A program made the position numbers and the translations under genes. 64,000 bases of DNA from Rhizobiales bacterium 62-47 (GTDB taxonomy: Bacteria > Pseudomonadota > Alphaproteobacteria > Rhizobiales > Xanthobacteraceae): positions 62,001 through 126,000 of the forward strand of contig MKVX01000013.1 of NCBI GenBank assembly GCA_001899255.1, given 5' to 3'. A model generated the notes under the pieces. The model saw only the letters and a list, made by a program, of their open reading frames with translations. It searched no databases and was not told the origin of the DNA. Of this stretch, positions 17,231-25,904 are shown piece after piece; within the stretch, counting starts at the first letter, position 1; every line of letters begins with the position of its first letter.

Positions 17231-17827
17231 CTGTGGCCGACCGGTGCGCCGAAGTAGATGCCGTTACTTTATAACCTGCGTTTAGTTGGGGTTGCCTCAC
17301 AGTTCACTCCGTACTGACCAACATGGGTCGTGTAAGGGAATCCGACGCTTGCGCTGACACAGGTCGAGCGCCCTGAGAACCTAAGTGAGCAATATGTCGC
17401 ATCTGCCCGATCACGCTTGACGAAAGATGTTTTCCGAAAGTTGAACGGTTCACTTGGCATACTCTCCGCCATTACGGAATCTCAGTCTGGATTGAAGCAG
17501 ACCTGCGGCCAAAGACCGTCCAGACCTTTGCGGGCCATAGCAGTCTTGCGGTCACGATGGACCGCTATGGTCATCTCTTCAAATCTGAGGATCACAAGAA
17601 GCGATGGATTCCATCGCGAAGGATCTGGCAAATGGATAAACTCCTAACTTGGGCTGGTTGTCGCCAAAGGTGGCTCCCTGTCAGCGCCTCGTTTACCAGA
17701 AGGACTCGTCCGCAGCGGCTGCTGCTTTTATTGGACGCTTCGCCGCAAACGATTTTCGCGGCACACTAGTGTCACACGGAGGGCGAACCTTGGTTGATTT
17801 TGTTGATTTTTATTCCGAATATGTCGC
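17231..17827. other. Degraded junction region without an intact gene
   Basis: Apart from the integrase remnant inside it (17389-17639), this stretch has no coding frame I can support. Base composition is mixed and stops are frequent in all frames. It links the catabolic operon to the tRNA fragment and looks like eroded mobile-element DNA. Confidence 0.55.
17389..17639 (+). pseudogene. Tyrosine recombinase (phage-type integrase), C-terminal remnant with frameshift
   Basis: One frame encodes RFTWHTLRHYGISVWIEADL from about 17446, including the HxLRHY box, followed by FAGHSSLAVTMDRYGHLF, which holds the catalytic His and the nucleophile Tyr of tyrosine recombinases. Near 17600 the frame is lost. 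A second frame starting at 17604 gives MDSIAKDLANG and a stop, a typical integrase tail. Upstream of 17389 the frame is closed by TGA codons, so the N-terminal and core-binding parts are gone. The gene is a frameshifted C-terminal fragment lying 190 bases before a tRNA 3' half, the usual setting for an integrative element scar. Confidence 0.85.
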
Positions 17828-17874
17828 GGCTCATAACCTGAAGGTCATAGGTTCAAATCCTATCCCCGCAACCA
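17828..17874 (+). pseudogene. 3' half of an initiator tRNA-Met (attachment-site remnant)
   Basis: The 47 bases hold the CAT anticodon at 17832-17834, the 3' anticodon arm, a perfect 5-bp T stem (ATAGG/CCTAT) around TTCAAAT, and the acceptor 3' strand CCCCGCA with encoded ACCA. CCCCGCAACCA is the 3' end of initiator tRNA. The 5' half is absent: upstream bases do not give the D arm or 5' acceptor strand, and similarity starts just inside the anticodon stem. This is the pattern left when an element integrates at a tRNA 3' end and duplicates it. Confidence 0.85.
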
Positions 17875-17883
17875 AGTCGTGTG

Positions 17884-17917
17884 AAAACCCCGGTCCCTAT
17901 GTATGGCCGGGGTTTTT
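17884..17917 (+). terminator. Rho-independent terminator after the tRNA fragment
   Basis: AAAACCCCGG (17884-17893) pairs perfectly with CCGGGGTTTT (17907-17916) around a 13-base loop, and the T-run continues to 17917. It lies 10 bases after the tRNA CCA end, which is where a tRNA gene's own terminator would be expected. Confidence 0.85.
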
Positions 17918-17989
17918 GCTTTTCAGAGCTGAGCTTGCGGTATCGGGGCCCAAGTTGAAGCTTTCGCCAGCCGCGATAACATTCGCGGC

Positions 17990-19144
17990 ATGAGCGCACC
18001 GACAGGCAGCCGCCCGTTCTACGCCGGCATCCCGATTTTTCGCGGTTTCGGCAACTTGATGGAGCCTACGCTCTATTCGCCGCTGCCCGACGATTGGGTG
18101 ATCGGCGTGTCCGACATCGTCGAGTCCACTAAGGCCATCGCGGCACAGCGCTACAAGGCGGTCAACATGGCCGGTGCCGCGGTGATCGCGGCGGTGACCA
18201 ATGCGTTGGAGGATCGCGAATTTCCCTTCGTGTTCGGCGGCGACGGCGCGAGCTTTGCCGTGGCGCCTGAGGATATCGGCCGCGCGCGCGAGGCTCTGGC
18301 TGCCACCGCGACTTGGGTGCGCGACGACCTCGATCTCGTCATGCGCGTTGCGCTGGTGCCGGTGAGCGAGGTGCGGGCGCGGGGACTAGACGTGCGCGTG
18401 GCGCGCTTTGGACCGTCGCCCAATGTCGCCTATGCGATGTTCTCCGGCGGCGGGCTGGGCTGGGCGGAAGCCGCGATGAAGCGCGGCGAGTTTGCCGTTG
18501 CACCCGCGCCGCCGGGCACGCAGCCGGACCTCAGCGGACTGTCTTGTCGATTTTCCGAAATTCCGGCGGTGCGCGGCGTCATACTGGCGATGCTGATCGT
18601 ACCGGCCAGCGGTGCCGATCCCGCCGCATTCCGGCGCGTGATCGAAGACATCGTCACCTCGATCGAGCGCAGCCCCGATGCGGGGCGGCCGGTGCCATTG
18701 AGTGGCCCGCCGTTGCATTGGCCGCCAGCCGGACTCGATTTTGAAGCGCGGGCGCGGCGCGGAGGATCGCTGCTGCTCAAACGGGCATCGGTGATCGCCC
18801 GGACGTTGGGCGTCTTTCTGATCATGCGGCTCCGCATTCGCGTCGGCGGATTCATTCCGGCCGCTTACATCGCGCAGGCGGTCGAGAATTCCGACTTCCG
18901 CAAATATGACGACGGCCTGCGCATGATCCTCGATTGCACGCCGGAACTGGCGCAGGACATCGAAGATCGGCTCGCCGCCGCGGCGGCTGCGAACGTCGTG
19001 CGTTTCGGATTGCATCGTCAGGACGCGGCGATGATGACCTGCTTCACGCCGTCAGCGATGCGGAACGATCACGTGCATTTCATCGATGGCGCGCGCGGCG
19101 GCTATGCGTCCGCAGCCACGGCGCTGAAAGCTACGCTGGGCTAG
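17990..19144 (+). CDS. DUF3095 family protein, class III cyclase-like
   Basis: The 384-residue protein matches what I know as DUF3095. Its N-terminal part resembles a class III nucleotidyl cyclase: SDIVESTKAIA with Asp42 at the first metal position, and FVFGGDGASF with Asp85 at about the second. No signal peptide or clear transmembrane helix is seen. The ATG at 17990 follows the tRNA terminator by 72 bases. Cyclase activity is inferred from these two motifs only; the transition-state residues were not identified. The next gene is convergent. Confidence 0.7.
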   Translation: MSAPTGSRPFYAGIPIFRGFGNLMEPTLYSPLPDDWVIGVSDIVESTKAIAAQRYKAVNMAGAAVIAAVTNALEDREFPFVFGGDGASFAVAPEDIGRAREALAATATWVRDDLDLVMRVALVPVSEVRARGLDVRVARFGPSPNVAYAMFSGGGLGWAEAAMKRGEFAVAPAPPGTQPDLSGLSCRFSEIPAVRGVILAMLIVPASGADPAAFRRVIEDIVTSIERSPDAGRPVPLSGPPLHWPPAGLDFEARARRGGSLLLKRASVIARTLGVFLIMRLRIRVGGFIPAAYIAQAVENSDFRKYDDGLRMILDCTPELAQDIEDRLAAAAAANVVRFGLHRQDAAMMTCFTPSAMRNDHVHFIDGARGGYASAATALKATLG

Positions 19145-19164
19145 CGCAAACCGGTACGATCGAA

Positions 19165-19605
19165 TCAGCGTTTGGCGCGGGTCCAGTTCTCGCCGCCGCA
19201 GAGCGCGCCGACGCAGCCGTTGACGCGCAACGTATCCGGCCCGGCAATCGAGATGTCGCTGTCGTATGTGCCGCCATCGTCGGCATTGTAGATATGTCCT
19301 GCCCATCGGCCGTGGCCGGCCGGCCGCATATTGCTGAACAGCGGCAACCCGACGATCGGCCGCCGCCGCAATGCCGGATTCGGATTCTTGTCGTCGACGA
19401 ACGGCGTGCCGGTCGCGGGATTGGTCGGCTCGCGCAGTGAAACGACGACGCCGCAAATGCCTTCGCCGCACCGGCTGACGCGCACCTTGGCATCGCCGGC
19501 CTGCGTTATCCAGAGTCCCGATGGATCGCCGCTTTGCGCCATTGCGCCCACCGAACCGCTACATAACGTCAAAACGATTAAAGCCAAACGCGCGTGAAGT
19601 TTCAT
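19165..19605 (-). CDS. DUF2147 family secreted protein
   Basis: The 146-residue protein has an N-terminal signal peptide (about residues 1-23, ending AMAQ). DUF2147 features follow: GLWITQ near residue 30, CGEGICGVVVSL, and a C-terminal GENWTR. Two cysteine pairs may form disulfides. These small beta-rich periplasmic proteins are common in alphaproteobacteria and have no settled function. I chose the ATG at 19605, with GGAGG about 5 bases upstream, over a TTG one codon earlier. It is convergent with the DUF3095 gene. Confidence 0.82.
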   Translation of the reverse strand: MKLHARLALIVLTLCSGSVGAMAQSGDPSGLWITQAGDAKVRVSRCGEGICGVVVSLREPTNPATGTPFVDDKNPNPALRRRPIVGLPLFSNMRPAGHGRWAGHIYNADDGGTYDSDISIAGPDTLRVNGCVGALCGGENWTRAKR

Positions 19606-19838
19606 CAAGACCTCCGGATGAATCGGTGTTGCATTACAAAAAAGGCAAACTTGTGCAATGCCGAGTGAGCCGAATTTGGCTGTGCCGGTTTGACGCGGCG
19701 AATATCGTAAAATAATCGTTGCTGGATATGGCGGTCCGCAGCCGGAATCGATCGAGCGAATCCAGTTGAAATTGACGACGCAGCTGTGACGAAAGCGCGC
19801 GTGTCACAAGATTCGGCAAGCAACTTTGTGCCGAATGC

Positions 19839-21221
19839 TCATGTTCCCCAACGGGTGAAACATACCGCTGCAGCGGTTCCGAGACCGAACGCCACCATGG
19901 CTGCGCCCACCAGCGCGAACAGGGCCCACGCCGGCGCGTGCATGGCGGCGAGCCACCAGCCGCCGATACCGACCATCAGCAGGCGCAGCGTCGACGCCAG
20001 CACCGGACCACCGACCCTGGCCGCGCCCTGTGCGGAAAAATACAGCGCAACGCCTAACCCGAAGAAGCCGAATGCCGGCCCGGCCCAGGCGAAATAGGAC
20101 GATGCTGCGGCGCTGACACCGGGATCGGTGGTGAACAGCGATATCCACAGCGTCGGCTTGATCGCGACGATGACGCCGAGCAGGCCGACCGTCAGCGCTG
20201 CCGCAGCGCCGGTAGTCCATGCCACGCGACGCGCGCGCGACACCAAGCCGGCGCCGATGGCCATGCCGACCATCGGCGTCGATGCGATGCCGAATGCGAA
20301 CGCGATGGGAATCAGCAGAAACTCGAGTCGCGCGCCGATGCCGTAGCCCGCCAGCGCTTCGGTGCCGAAACTCGCGACGATGCTGGTGAACACCAGAATG
20401 GTCAGCACCGTTTGCAGCGGCGAGAAACTGGCGATCGCGCCGACTCTCAGGATGTCGAAAAACATGTCGCGCTGAATCGCAAATTTGGATGTCTGCAGGT
20501 CGAGCCGGCTGCGGCCGTTCATCAGATACCAGATCAGAAACGCGGTCCCCAGCGTGTAGGCGATCGCCTGTCCCGCCGCGACGCCACGCATGCCGAATTG
20601 CGGGACGCCGCCAAGGCCCAGGCCGAGCGTGCCGCCGATGACGACTTGCAGCAGCGCCACCGTGAGCAGCGTTGCCGACGGTACTCTCATGTCGCCGGTG
20701 CCGCGCACGATCGACGCCAGCGTGTTCACCAGCCAGATCGAGATGGCGCCGGCAAACAGCACGTCGGCATAGGCGCAGGCTTCCTCGAGCACCGCGCCAC
20801 GGCCGCCGAGCCACGCAAAGAACGAGCGGCCGAACAGCCACATCGCCAGCGTGAAGACGATGCCGCCGATCACGCCGATCATCGCCGCATGCCACGCCAG
20901 CGTCGCCGCGCGGGATCGATCGCCGGCGCCGAGCGCGCGGCTGATAGCCGACGACACGCTGCCGCCCATGGCGCCCGCCGAAGTCATCTGCATCAGCATG
21001 GTGAAGGGGAAGGCCAGCGCGATGGCGGCCAGCGGCACGATGCCCAGCCGGCCGATATAGGCGGTCTCGGCCACCGCAACCAGCGCGCTGCCGAGCATGG
21101 CGATGGTATTGGGCAGCGCCAGCCGCAACAGTGTCGGCAGGATCGGCGCCGTCAGCAACTGGTTGGTGGCGACGCTGCCAGTTGTAATGTTGGCCGGAGC
21201 ATTCATGGTCGCCGTCCACAT
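19839..21221 (-). CDS. MATE family efflux transporter
   Basis: The 460-residue membrane protein has about twelve hydrophobic segments and the MATE start PTLLRLALPNTIAMLGSAL followed by ETAYIGRLG. MATE pumps export cationic drugs or metabolites using sodium or proton gradients. The start may be ATG 21221 or ATG 21206 (MNAPANITTG); ribosome-binding sites do not decide. The upstream 21250-21290 stretch is AT-rich with GATTAT/ATAATC ends of an imperfect inverted repeat, possibly an operator. The substrate is not predictable. Confidence 0.9.
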   Translation of the reverse strand: MWTATMNAPANITTGSVATNQLLTAPILPTLLRLALPNTIAMLGSALVAVAETAYIGRLGIVPLAAIALAFPFTMLMQMTSAGAMGGSVSSAISRALGAGDRSRAATLAWHAAMIGVIGGIVFTLAMWLFGRSFFAWLGGRGAVLEEACAYADVLFAGAISIWLVNTLASIVRGTGDMRVPSATLLTVALLQVVIGGTLGLGLGGVPQFGMRGVAAGQAIAYTLGTAFLIWYLMNGRSRLDLQTSKFAIQRDMFFDILRVGAIASFSPLQTVLTILVFTSIVASFGTEALAGYGIGARLEFLLIPIAFAFGIASTPMVGMAIGAGLVSRARRVAWTTGAAAALTVGLLGVIVAIKPTLWISLFTTDPGVSAAASSYFAWAGPAFGFFGLGVALYFSAQGAARVGGPVLASTLRLLMVGIGGWWLAAMHAPAWALFALVGAAMVAFGLGTAAAVCFTRWGT

Positions 21222-21313
21222 CAGGAGGCCAGCGGCCGGACGACCGTCAGCATTAGATTATGATCGACATATTATATGATAATCGCGCCGATGCCAGCCT
21301 TGCCTGCGCATGG

Positions 21314-21814
21314 TCACCACGGCGAACCGCATAGGTCGATGACGCCCTCGCGCGGCGCGCGGCGCAGGTCGAAAACGTAGGGCGTGCCGGGGCCGCTGCC
21401 GGGTGCCGGCGTGCGGATTTCGCCCGTGAAGGCCCGCCAGCGACGTTCCTGAAAGAAGGCGGCCTGTTGCGGCTCGCAAAACAGCAGCGCGAAATCCGTC
21501 GCTCGCTCGTCCTTCAGGGTCTGCGTGGCGGCGTTGAGCGCGATGCTGGCATAGCCACGGCGGCGGCAATCGGGGCGGGTGGCGATGGCGCCGATTCCGC
21601 CGATCCGGATCTTGCGGTCGTTCCACATCGCGTCGCGCCAGTGAATGCCGACATGACAGGCGAGGCCGGTTTCATCTTCCAACAGCACGCGCAGATCGGC
21701 AGCGGCGAAGGCCGGTCCGCTGGCCGCAGCGTTGTCCGGCCACACGGCATGCAGCAGCGGTCGCGCGATGGGCCACGATGTGGCCCCGGTCAAAATCTCA
21801 ATATCGATACTCAT
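21314..21814 (-). CDS. GNAT family N-acetyltransferase
   Basis: The 166-residue protein has the GNAT acetyl-CoA loop in IATRPDCRRRGYASIAL (R/Q-x-x-G-x-G/A type) near residues 77-93, and a C-terminal segment FFQERRWRAF like the FYxKxGF box. The substrate cannot be read from the sequence. It lies upstream of the MATE gene on the same strand with a 92-base gap, so they may be expressed together or separately. Confidence 0.82.
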   Translation of the reverse strand: MSIDIEILTGATSWPIARPLLHAVWPDNAAASGPAFAAADLRVLLEDETGLACHVGIHWRDAMWNDRKIRIGGIGAIATRPDCRRRGYASIALNAATQTLKDERATDFALLFCEPQQAAFFQERRWRAFTGEIRTPAPGSGPGTPYVFDLRRAPREGVIDLCGSPW

Positions 21815-21927
21815 GATTTGGTTTGTTGCCCCGCGAAATTCGCATTGCCTCTCGGCGGTTGGATGGGTGGCAAGATTTCGATTCCGATGTCAATGTGAAG
21901 AATAATTTTCTTTGCCAGGGCTTCGCG

Positions 21928-23169
21928 ATGACCGCAGCGCAATTGAGTACCTTCCAACGCTGGTCGATTCTGATCGGCGCCTCAGTGCTGCTCAGCCTTG
22001 CGATGGGCATGCGGCAGAGCTTCGGCCTGTTTCAGACGTCGGTCATTCGTGACATCGGCATCACCACGGCGGACTTCTCGCTGGCCACGGCGATTCAGAA
22101 CGTGGTCTGGGGCGTCACGCAACCGATGGTTGGCGCGATGGCGGACCGCTATGGGTCGCGCTTCGTCATGGTTGCGGGCGTATTCGTCTACGCCGCCGGT
22201 CTGGTGCTGATGATGATCGCGACGTCGGCGCTGGTGTTCACGCTCGGCGCGGGCTTCTGCGTCGGCCTCGCGCTGTCGTGCACGGCGTCGAGCATGACCA
22301 TGACGGTGACGTCGCGCGTCGTCTCGGTCGCCAAGCGCAGCCTCGCGATGGGCGCGGTGTCGGCGGCGGGATCGCTCGGTCTGGTGCTGGCGTCGCCGCT
22401 GGCGCAAACGCTGATCACCCGCGCGGGCTGGCAGGTGGCGCTGATCGGCTTCCTCGGTCTCGTCGCGGTCATGCTGCCGTCGGCCTTCATGGCCGGCCGT
22501 GCCGACAAGATCGACATCGACAAGGCGGACGACACCTCGCAGCCGCTCGGCACGGTGGTGCAAACGGCGCTCGGGCATTCCGGTTTCATGGTGATGTCGA
22601 TCGCGTTCTTCGTCTGCGGACTGCAACTGGTGTTCATCACCACGCATCTGCCGACCTACCTCGAAGTCTGCGGCCTCGATCCGTCGCTGGGCGCCGAAGC
22701 GCTGGCGATGATCGGCCTGTTCAACGTCATCGGCTCTTACACCTTCGGCTGGCTCGGCGGCCGCTACCCGAAGCAATTGCTGCTCGGCGGCATCTATATC
22801 GTTCGCTCGGTCACCATCGCCGCCTATTTCTGGTTCCCGGCGACGCCGACGACGACATTGGTGTTCGCGGCCGTCATGGGGTCGCTCTGGCTCGGCGTCG
22901 TGCCGCTAGTCAACGGCCTGGTGGCGCAACTGTTCGGCCTGCGCTTCATGGCGACGCTGACCGGTATCGCCTTCCTCAGTCACCAGGCGGGCTCGTTCCT
23001 CGGCGCCTGGGGCGGCGGCCTGATCTACGATCACCTCGGCAGCTACGACATGGCGTGGCGCGCGGCGGTAATCATCGGCCTGATCGCCGGCGCGTTCCAG
23101 ATGCTGATGAATGTGCGTCCGCCGGCGGCGCAGGGCGCGATCGACGGCGCGGTGCCTCGCGCGGCGTGA
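21928..23169 (+). CDS. MFS transporter
   Basis: The 413-residue membrane protein has twelve predicted hydrophobic segments. The loop 2-3 motif reads GAMADRYGSRFVM, and SLAMGMRQSFGLF resembles the monocarboxylate/oxalate-formate antiporter branch. The ATG at 21928 gives a normal family N terminus; an in-frame ATG at 21823 adds an unlikely polar extension. It is divergent from the GNAT gene. The substrate is probably a small organic anion, but that is inferred from family resemblance. Confidence 0.88.
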   Translation: MTAAQLSTFQRWSILIGASVLLSLAMGMRQSFGLFQTSVIRDIGITTADFSLATAIQNVVWGVTQPMVGAMADRYGSRFVMVAGVFVYAAGLVLMMIATSALVFTLGAGFCVGLALSCTASSMTMTVTSRVVSVAKRSLAMGAVSAAGSLGLVLASPLAQTLITRAGWQVALIGFLGLVAVMLPSAFMAGRADKIDIDKADDTSQPLGTVVQTALGHSGFMVMSIAFFVCGLQLVFITTHLPTYLEVCGLDPSLGAEALAMIGLFNVIGSYTFGWLGGRYPKQLLLGGIYIVRSVTIAAYFWFPATPTTTLVFAAVMGSLWLGVVPLVNGLVAQLFGLRFMATLTGIAFLSHQAGSFLGAWGGGLIYDHLGSYDMAWRAAVIIGLIAGAFQMLMNVRPPAAQGAIDGAVPRAA

Positions 23170-23242
23170 TCCGTATCACAGACGGCGCTTCGTCCGGCGC
23201 CGTTCAATGTGATACGATTTCGCGGTGACGACGAGGCAAACC

Positions 23243-24820
23243 ATGCGCGCGCTGGGCATTTTCCTTTTTGTACTTTGCATCCTGTGCGGGGGCGGACAGC
23301 AGGCGCTGGCGGCCAAGCGCGTCGCGCTGGTGATCGGCAACTCCGCCTATCAAAACGTCGCGCGGCTTTCCAATCCGGTCAACGATGCCGCAGCCGTCGC
23401 CGACATGTTCAAGAAGGCGACGTTCGATGTCGTCGGCCTGCGCGACGACCTGACCAACGCCGAAATGCGGCGGGCTTTACGCGAATTTTCCGATAAATCG
23501 CGCGATGCCGATATCGCGGTGATTTACTATGCGGGGCATGGCATCGAGGTCGACGGCACCAACTATCTGATCCCGGTCGATGCCACCATCGAGCGGGACA
23601 CCGACGCTTACGACGAGGCTATCGCGCTCGAACGCATCCTGCAGGCGGTCGAACCCGCCAAGCAGTTGCGGCTGGTCATTCTCGATGCCTGCCGCGACAA
23701 TCCGTTCGCCAGGAAGATGAAGCGCACGGTGGCGTCGCGCTCGCTGGGCCGCGGCCTCGCCGGCGTTGAACCGAACCAGCCGAATACGCTGGTGGCTTTC
23801 GCGGCGAAAGGCGGCTCGACAGCGTCCGATGGCGACAGCAGGAACAGTCCGTTCACCGTCGCGCTGCTGAAGCACCTGACCACGCCGGGTCTCGAAGTGC
23901 GCAAGGCGTTCGGTCTGGTGCGCGACGATGTCATGGCGGCGACCGGCAATCGCCAGGAGCCGTTCGTGTACGGCTCGCTCGGCGGCAACGATGTCGCGCT
24001 GGTCGCGCTGCCGGTTGCTGCGAGCGGACCCCGCGGCAAGACCGCCGCGGACGTGCGTCAGGATTACGAACTGGCCGAGAAGGTCGGCACCCGCGAGGCA
24101 TGGGATTCCTTCGTGGCGGCCTACCCCACCGGCTTCTACAGCGACCTCGCCAAGGCGCAGCGAAACAAGTTGGCGGGCGAGCGCGGCCGGGAGGCGATGC
24201 CGGCGAAGGCGGCTGCCGAAACCGCCGCACCGGCAACCGACAATGCGGCGAAGGCGCCCGCGCAGACGTTGGCGGCGCTGCCTCCGGCAGCCGACGCCGC
24301 GCCTCGGGCGAGCAAGCCGGCAGATACCGAGCTGCCGCGCTTGCTGCAGGTCGAGCTGAAGCGCGTCGGTTGCCAGACGGGCGAGATCGACGGCATCTGG
24401 GGCGCGTCATCGCAGCGCGCGCTGACGTCGTTCAATCGCAGTGCGGGCACCCGCTTCGAGGTGAAGGTGGCGAGTCTGGATGCGCTCGACGCGGTGCGCG
24501 GCAAGCGTGGCCGCATCTGTCCGCTGGTGTGCGAGAGCGGCACCAAGGCCGTCGGCGAGACCTGCGTGGCCGTCGCCTGCAAGCCGGGCTTCGCGCGCGA
24601 CGACGACAACGTCTGCCGCCGTAGCGAGCGGCGCGCCCGCACCCAGCCCATGGAGCGCGGCGAGGACCCGCGCACCCGGCGTCAGGCACCGCCTCGGCAG
24701 CCCGCGGCTGCGTCGCAGTCCGGGCAGATGATCTGCGACGATCACGGCTGCCGCCCGGTGAGCCGGGGTTGCCGCGCCGCCGATTCCCGCGGGCCGTACC
24801 AGACCGAGGTTTGCAACTGA
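23243..24820 (+). CDS. Secreted caspase-family (C14, metacaspase-like) protein
   Basis: The 525-residue protein has a signal peptide (about residues 1-24, MRALGIFLFVLCIL to ALAA). A caspase p20-like domain spans about 25-255, with RVALVIGNSAY, the catalytic His99 in YYAGHG and Cys150 in ILDACRDNPF. An Ala/Pro linker follows, then a peptidoglycan-binding-like segment (about 360-400, LLQVELKRVGCQTGEIDGIW) and a Cys-rich tail. The dyad is intact, so peptidase activity is likely. The ATG at 23243 is preferred because it leads directly into the signal peptide; a GTG at 23225 adds six residues. Such proteins are abundant in this family and poorly understood. Confidence 0.88.
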   Translation: MRALGIFLFVLCILCGGGQQALAAKRVALVIGNSAYQNVARLSNPVNDAAAVADMFKKATFDVVGLRDDLTNAEMRRALREFSDKSRDADIAVIYYAGHGIEVDGTNYLIPVDATIERDTDAYDEAIALERILQAVEPAKQLRLVILDACRDNPFARKMKRTVASRSLGRGLAGVEPNQPNTLVAFAAKGGSTASDGDSRNSPFTVALLKHLTTPGLEVRKAFGLVRDDVMAATGNRQEPFVYGSLGGNDVALVALPVAASGPRGKTAADVRQDYELAEKVGTREAWDSFVAAYPTGFYSDLAKAQRNKLAGERGREAMPAKAAAETAAPATDNAAKAPAQTLAALPPAADAAPRASKPADTELPRLLQVELKRVGCQTGEIDGIWGASSQRALTSFNRSAGTRFEVKVASLDALDAVRGKRGRICPLVCESGTKAVGETCVAVACKPGFARDDDNVCRRSERRARTQPMERGEDPRTRRQAPPRQPAAASQSGQMICDDHGCRPVSRGCRAADSRGPYQTEVCN

Positions 24821-24828
24821 CGTCCGGC

Positions 24829-24847
24829 GCGGCCCGGCACGGGCCGC
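24829..24847 (+). terminator. Stem-loop, weak terminator candidate
   Basis: GCGGCCC and GGGCCGC pair perfectly around GGCAC, 8 bases after the caspase-like gene. A run of five T lies 9 bases further on, so it is not a classical terminator. Confidence 0.4.
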
Positions 24848-24926
24848 ATTGGACTGTTTTTCGCGATGGAACCTTATATAAGGGGTCCCGTTAGACAGTT
24901 ATCTCCCACTAGTCCGGACAGACATC

Positions 24927-25523
24927 ATGACCTTCAAGCTTCCCGATTTGCCGTATGCCTACGATGCGCTTGCCCCGCACATGTCGAAGGAAACGCTGGA
25001 ATTCCACCACGACAAGCATCATCAGGCCTATGTCACTAACGGCAACAACCTGCTGAAAGGCACCGAATTCGAGAACAAGTCGCTTGAGGAGATCGTCAAG
25101 GGCTCGTTCGGCAAGAACCAGGCGCTGTTCAACAACGCCGGCCAGCACTACAACCATCTGCATTTCTGGAACTGGATGAAGCCGAATGGCGGCGGCAGCA
25201 AGCTGCCCGGCCGTCTGGAAAAGAAGATCAACGAAGACCTCGGCGGCCTCGAGAAGTTCAAGGCCGACTTCGCCGCGGCCGGTGCCGGCCAGTTCGGTTC
25301 GGGCTGGGCCTGGCTCTCGGTCAAGAACGGCAAGCTTGAGGTCTCGAAGACCCCGAACGGCGAGAACCCGCTGGTGCATGGCGCGACCCCGATCCTCGGC
25401 GTCGACGTCTGGGAGCACTCCTACTACATCGACTACCGCAACCGCCGTCCGGACTATCTCAAGGCGTTCGTCGATCACCTGGTCAACTGGGACTACGTTG
25501 ACGAGCTGTTCGGCAAGGCGTGA
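24927..25523 (+). CDS. sodB: Superoxide dismutase, Fe/Mn type
   Basis: The 198-residue protein has family length. The metal ligands are recognisable: His27 (LEFHHDKHH), a second His in QHYNHLHFWNW (about 73-83), and Asp and His in DVWEHSYYIDY near residue 160. It converts superoxide to peroxide and oxygen. The motif set fits both Fe and Mn forms, so the metal is not assigned. A strong terminator follows 31 bases after the stop, so it is a single-gene unit. Confidence 0.94.
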   Translation: MTFKLPDLPYAYDALAPHMSKETLEFHHDKHHQAYVTNGNNLLKGTEFENKSLEEIVKGSFGKNQALFNNAGQHYNHLHFWNWMKPNGGGSKLPGRLEKKINEDLGGLEKFKADFAAAGAGQFGSGWAWLSVKNGKLEVSKTPNGENPLVHGATPILGVDVWEHSYYIDYRNRRPDYLKAFVDHLVNWDYVDELFGKA

Positions 25524-25554
25524 TCGCTTTTCCTGATTGAATTCAAGGTATTGA

Positions 25555-25583
25555 GGCGGCACCACCCACGGTGCCGCCTTTTT
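25555..25583 (+). terminator. Rho-independent terminator of sodB
   Basis: GGCGGCACC (25555-25563) pairs perfectly with GGTGCCGCC (25570-25578) around a 6-base loop, followed by five T. Confidence 0.92.
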
Positions 25584-25624
25584 GCCGGCCCGCAGCGTTC
25601 CGGTGCCTCAAGGTTGCTTGTAAC

Positions 25625-25637
25625 GTTATATTATAAC
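25625..25637. promoter_or_regulatory. Candidate Zur box upstream of the zinc-uptake genes
   Basis: The core GTTATATTATAAC is a near-perfect 13-bp palindrome (GTTATA/TATAAC) flanked by TGTAAC and ATC. It matches the alphaproteobacterial Zur box form. It lies 52 bases before the first gene of the zinc block and inside an AT-rich patch, as a promoter should be. With zinc bound, Zur would repress the operon. Confidence 0.72.
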
Positions 25638-25688
25638 ATCTATATTGCCGGACTGGCGGGATCATGGTCCCCGCGACATGTCAGGCCG

Positions 25689-25904
25689 ATGTCCTTGTCT
25701 CACTCTCACACCCACACGCATGGCCACAGCCATAGCCACGTCCATGGCCCCGGCGACGGGCACGCGCATGGGCTGGCGCCGCATCCGGCGCAGGATGCGC
25801 CGTGGTCGATTTTGCGCATGTCGCTGGTGACACGGCTCGGCGCGGCGGTCGCGGTCAGCGCGGTGATGTGGGCCATCGTCCTGATCGCGATGAGGCCGTC
25901 ATGA
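25689..25904 (+). CDS. Small histidine-rich membrane protein of the zinc operon
   Basis: The 71-residue protein has a His-rich first third (MSLSHSHTHTHGHSHSHVHG) with about a dozen histidines, and one transmembrane helix near residues 47-67 (RLGAAVAVSAVMWAIVLIA). It overlaps znuC as ATGA, so it is co-translated with the importer. It is not a member of a family I can name. A zinc-binding or zinc-handing role at the membrane is inferred from composition, position and the Zur-like box upstream. The ribosome-binding site is weak. It is easily missed by annotation because of its length. Confidence 0.72.
   Translation: MSLSHSHTHTHGHSHSHVHGPGDGHAHGLAPHPAQDAPWSILRMSLVTRLGAAVAVSAVMWAIVLIAMRPS

Noticed and set aside
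17828-17874. Functional tRNA-Met gene
   Set aside because: The 5' acceptor strand, D arm and 5' anticodon stem are missing from the upstream sequence.
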